In this document: positions 63,801 through 64,000 of the stretch, in pieces
Numbering within the stretch: the first letter of the stretch is position 1
Layout of the letters: the number at the start of each line of letters is the position of its first letter
Assembly: GCF_018413465.1 (NCBI RefSeq)
Contig: NZ_JAHCDK010000002.1
Span: 1 to 64,000, forward strand
Source of the DNA: Flavobacterium sp. CYK-55
Lineage (GTDB): Bacteria; Bacteroidota; Bacteroidia; Flavobacteriales; Flavobacteriaceae
DNA: 64,000 bases
Reading direction: 5' to 3'
Notes under the pieces: model-generated
The model's database searches: none
What the model was told of the DNA's origin: nothing
What the model saw: the letters and a program-made list of their open reading frames with translations, nothing else
Position numbers and translations under genes: made by a program

Positions 63801-63922
63801 TAGGCGGAACCATTTTTTCGCTCATCCTGACTTTGTTTGTGATTCCGACTCTGTATTTAATGTGGTCGCGCGTGCGAAAACACCGCGCTGAATTTGACCA
63901 AATGGACGCTTATGAAAAATAG
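60836..63922 (+). CDS. RND efflux transporter (AcrB/HAE1 family)
   Basis: A 1028-residue inner-membrane pump with the usual two repeats of six membrane helices and two large periplasmic domains. N-terminal helix from SIKRPVLTIVLNLTLIL; proton-relay Asp pair in TGLVVDDGIVVTENI (helix 4); Lys in TKNGILIVEFANQL (helix 10); conserved NVLTLLAIVLATG. Gap of 3 nt to the adaptor gene and 11-nt overlap with the next gene. Substrates cannot be predicted; the HAE1 family exports drugs, dyes and detergents. Confidence 0.95.
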   Translation: MSLSTLSIKRPVLTIVLNLTLILFGVIGYKFLGIREFPSIDPAQISIRTDYAGANADIIESQITEPIEKAINSIDGIKNITSSSVQGTSNITVEFNLNKDLETAANDVRDKVAIAAKSLPKDIDGPPVVSKADANADAIISMTIQSDTRSPLELSDYAENVIGPRLETIPGVSGIQIWGQKKYAMRLWIDPIKLASYGCTVSDVKNALGQQNVELPSGKLTGNSTELTVKTVGNLSKPEEFNNLIIKTDGEKIVRLSDVGSAALGPENLETQMSQSGLPLVAVAIVPLPGANYLDISKEFYKKFEVLKKDLPKDIQLNIAIDNTVFVKKSVLEVAETLGISILLVILIIYLFFRDWAIAFRPLIDIPVSLIATFFIMWLFGFSINVLTLLAIVLATGLVVDDGIVVTENIFKKVEEGMSPIEAAIKGSNEIFFAVISISITLAAVFLPVIFLDGFVGRLFREFGVVIGAAVLISAFVSLTLTPMLNAYLMKGGHQKKSKFYELTEPIFENINQSYAVSLKKFIGHKWISFAILGFCFALIYLFFNILPKETAPYDDRSSLVMVTTTAEGSSYDYTNRFMQELSRLIDDSIPEKKVSLVITAPGFNASATNSGRVRIALVDPEKRERSQKELAEKLTKWTKGYPDAKTSVTEQPTIAVNKRGGLPIQYIIQAPNFEKLQEKIPQFMEEAAKDPTFAMTDVNLKFNKPEINVTIDREKAESLGVSVLDIAQTLQLSLSGQRFGYFLMNGKQYQVIGQFDQKDRSKPLDLTSMFVRNTQGQLIQMDNVVHIDEKSNPPQLYHNNRNMSATVMAGLAPGKSISDGIEAMNRIREKVLDDSFTTDLGGESRDFVESNSNTSFAFGLALLLIFLILSAQFESFIDPLIIILTVPMAVAGALFSLWLFGQTWNIFSQIGTIMLIGLVTKNGILIVEFANQLREQGMEKTQAILHAAESRLRPILMTSLAIALGALPIALSLGAAATSRIGMGVVIVGGTIFSLILTLFVIPTLYLMWSRVRKHRAEFDQMDAYEK

Positions 63923-64000
63923 TCTGACCCATCTCAAAATCTATAGTTTTCTGATCCTGCTGCTCGCTGGTTCGCTGCAGGCACAATCTGTATTGACTTT
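63912..64000 (+). CDS. TolC-like outer membrane channel (N-terminal fragment)
   Basis: Starts at ATG 63912, overlapping the pump gene by 11 nt in another frame, and runs off the window. The visible 29 residues are a signal peptide (IYSFLILLLAGSLQAQ). Position after the adaptor and pump genes strongly suggests the TolC/OprM-type channel of the tripartite system; no channel domain is yet visible. Confidence 0.65.
   Translation, partial: MKNSLTHLKIYSFLILLLAGSLQAQSVLT

Overview
The window comes from a member of the Bacteroidetes, most likely family Flavobacteriaceae (Flavobacterium or a close relative). Evidence: several secreted proteins end in type IX secretion (T9SS) sorting domains; there is a PorP/SprF-like plus OmpA-like plus giant CHU_C-type adhesin operon; a PafA-type phosphatase and DKNYY and DUF6266 proteins are present; promoter -7 boxes fit TAnnTTTG; the DNA is AT-rich. 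No rRNA, tRNA, transposase, integrase or CRISPR array was seen.

Left part (1-24 kb), accessory. Small toxin-antitoxin (TA) loci, lipoproteins and orphan membrane proteins are separated by repeat islands. TA loci: a PIN toxin with an overlapping 55-residue antitoxin (1.6-2.2 kb), ParDE (4.1-4.7 kb), a YefM/YoeB pair (4.9-5.4 kb), and an antitoxin next to a RelE/ParE toxin gene broken by an in-frame stop (14.1-14.7 kb). Between them, 6.9-10.3 kb carries an AAA+ ATPase gene followed by a subtilisin-like protease gene, an IetAS-like TA/defence module. The islands (about 1-540, 2240-3150, 5398-5900, 13893-14115, 15715-16235, 23580-24010) are composites of short tandem arrays with different unit lengths (8, 7, 9, 7 and 16 bp). 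These occur in a largely fixed order, and near-identical copies differ by whole units.

16.4-23.5 kb, minus strand, respiration and redox. An operon encodes two multi-span membrane proteins with C-terminal cytochrome c motifs (cytochrome bd-superfamily-like) and two unlisted microproteins of 54 and 28 residues. Upstream, a compact six-gene cluster runs SCO protein, Cys-containing small protein, AraC regulator, alpha/beta hydrolase, exported Fe/Mn superoxide dismutase and a YHS-like lipoprotein.

24-30.4 kb, a regulatory unit. A LytTR response regulator and a TPR-type sensor kinase sit beside two secreted-protein genes. Both secreted-protein promoters carry a 21-bp-spaced direct repeat that fits the LytTR half-site, about 31 bp upstream of a -7 box, so the window shows a candidate regulon complete with its regulator.

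30.3-38.5 kb is mostly housekeeping and secreted enzymes: TerB-like protein, Hsp20, esterase, DUF1456, SucC, LysA, a T9SS beta-propeller and a PafA-like phosphatase. 38.6-48.6 kb is a three-gene cell-surface operon: a 2382-residue repeat adhesin with a type B T9SS domain, a PorP/SprF-like protein and a TPR/propeller/OmpA protein. 49-64 kb holds a minus-strand operon (mnmA, T9SS subtilase, nitronate monooxygenase, small secreted protein), a YwqK-like repeat protein, a fasciclin lipoprotein, an M1 aminopeptidase, recG, and an RND efflux operon whose TolC-like third gene runs off the window end.
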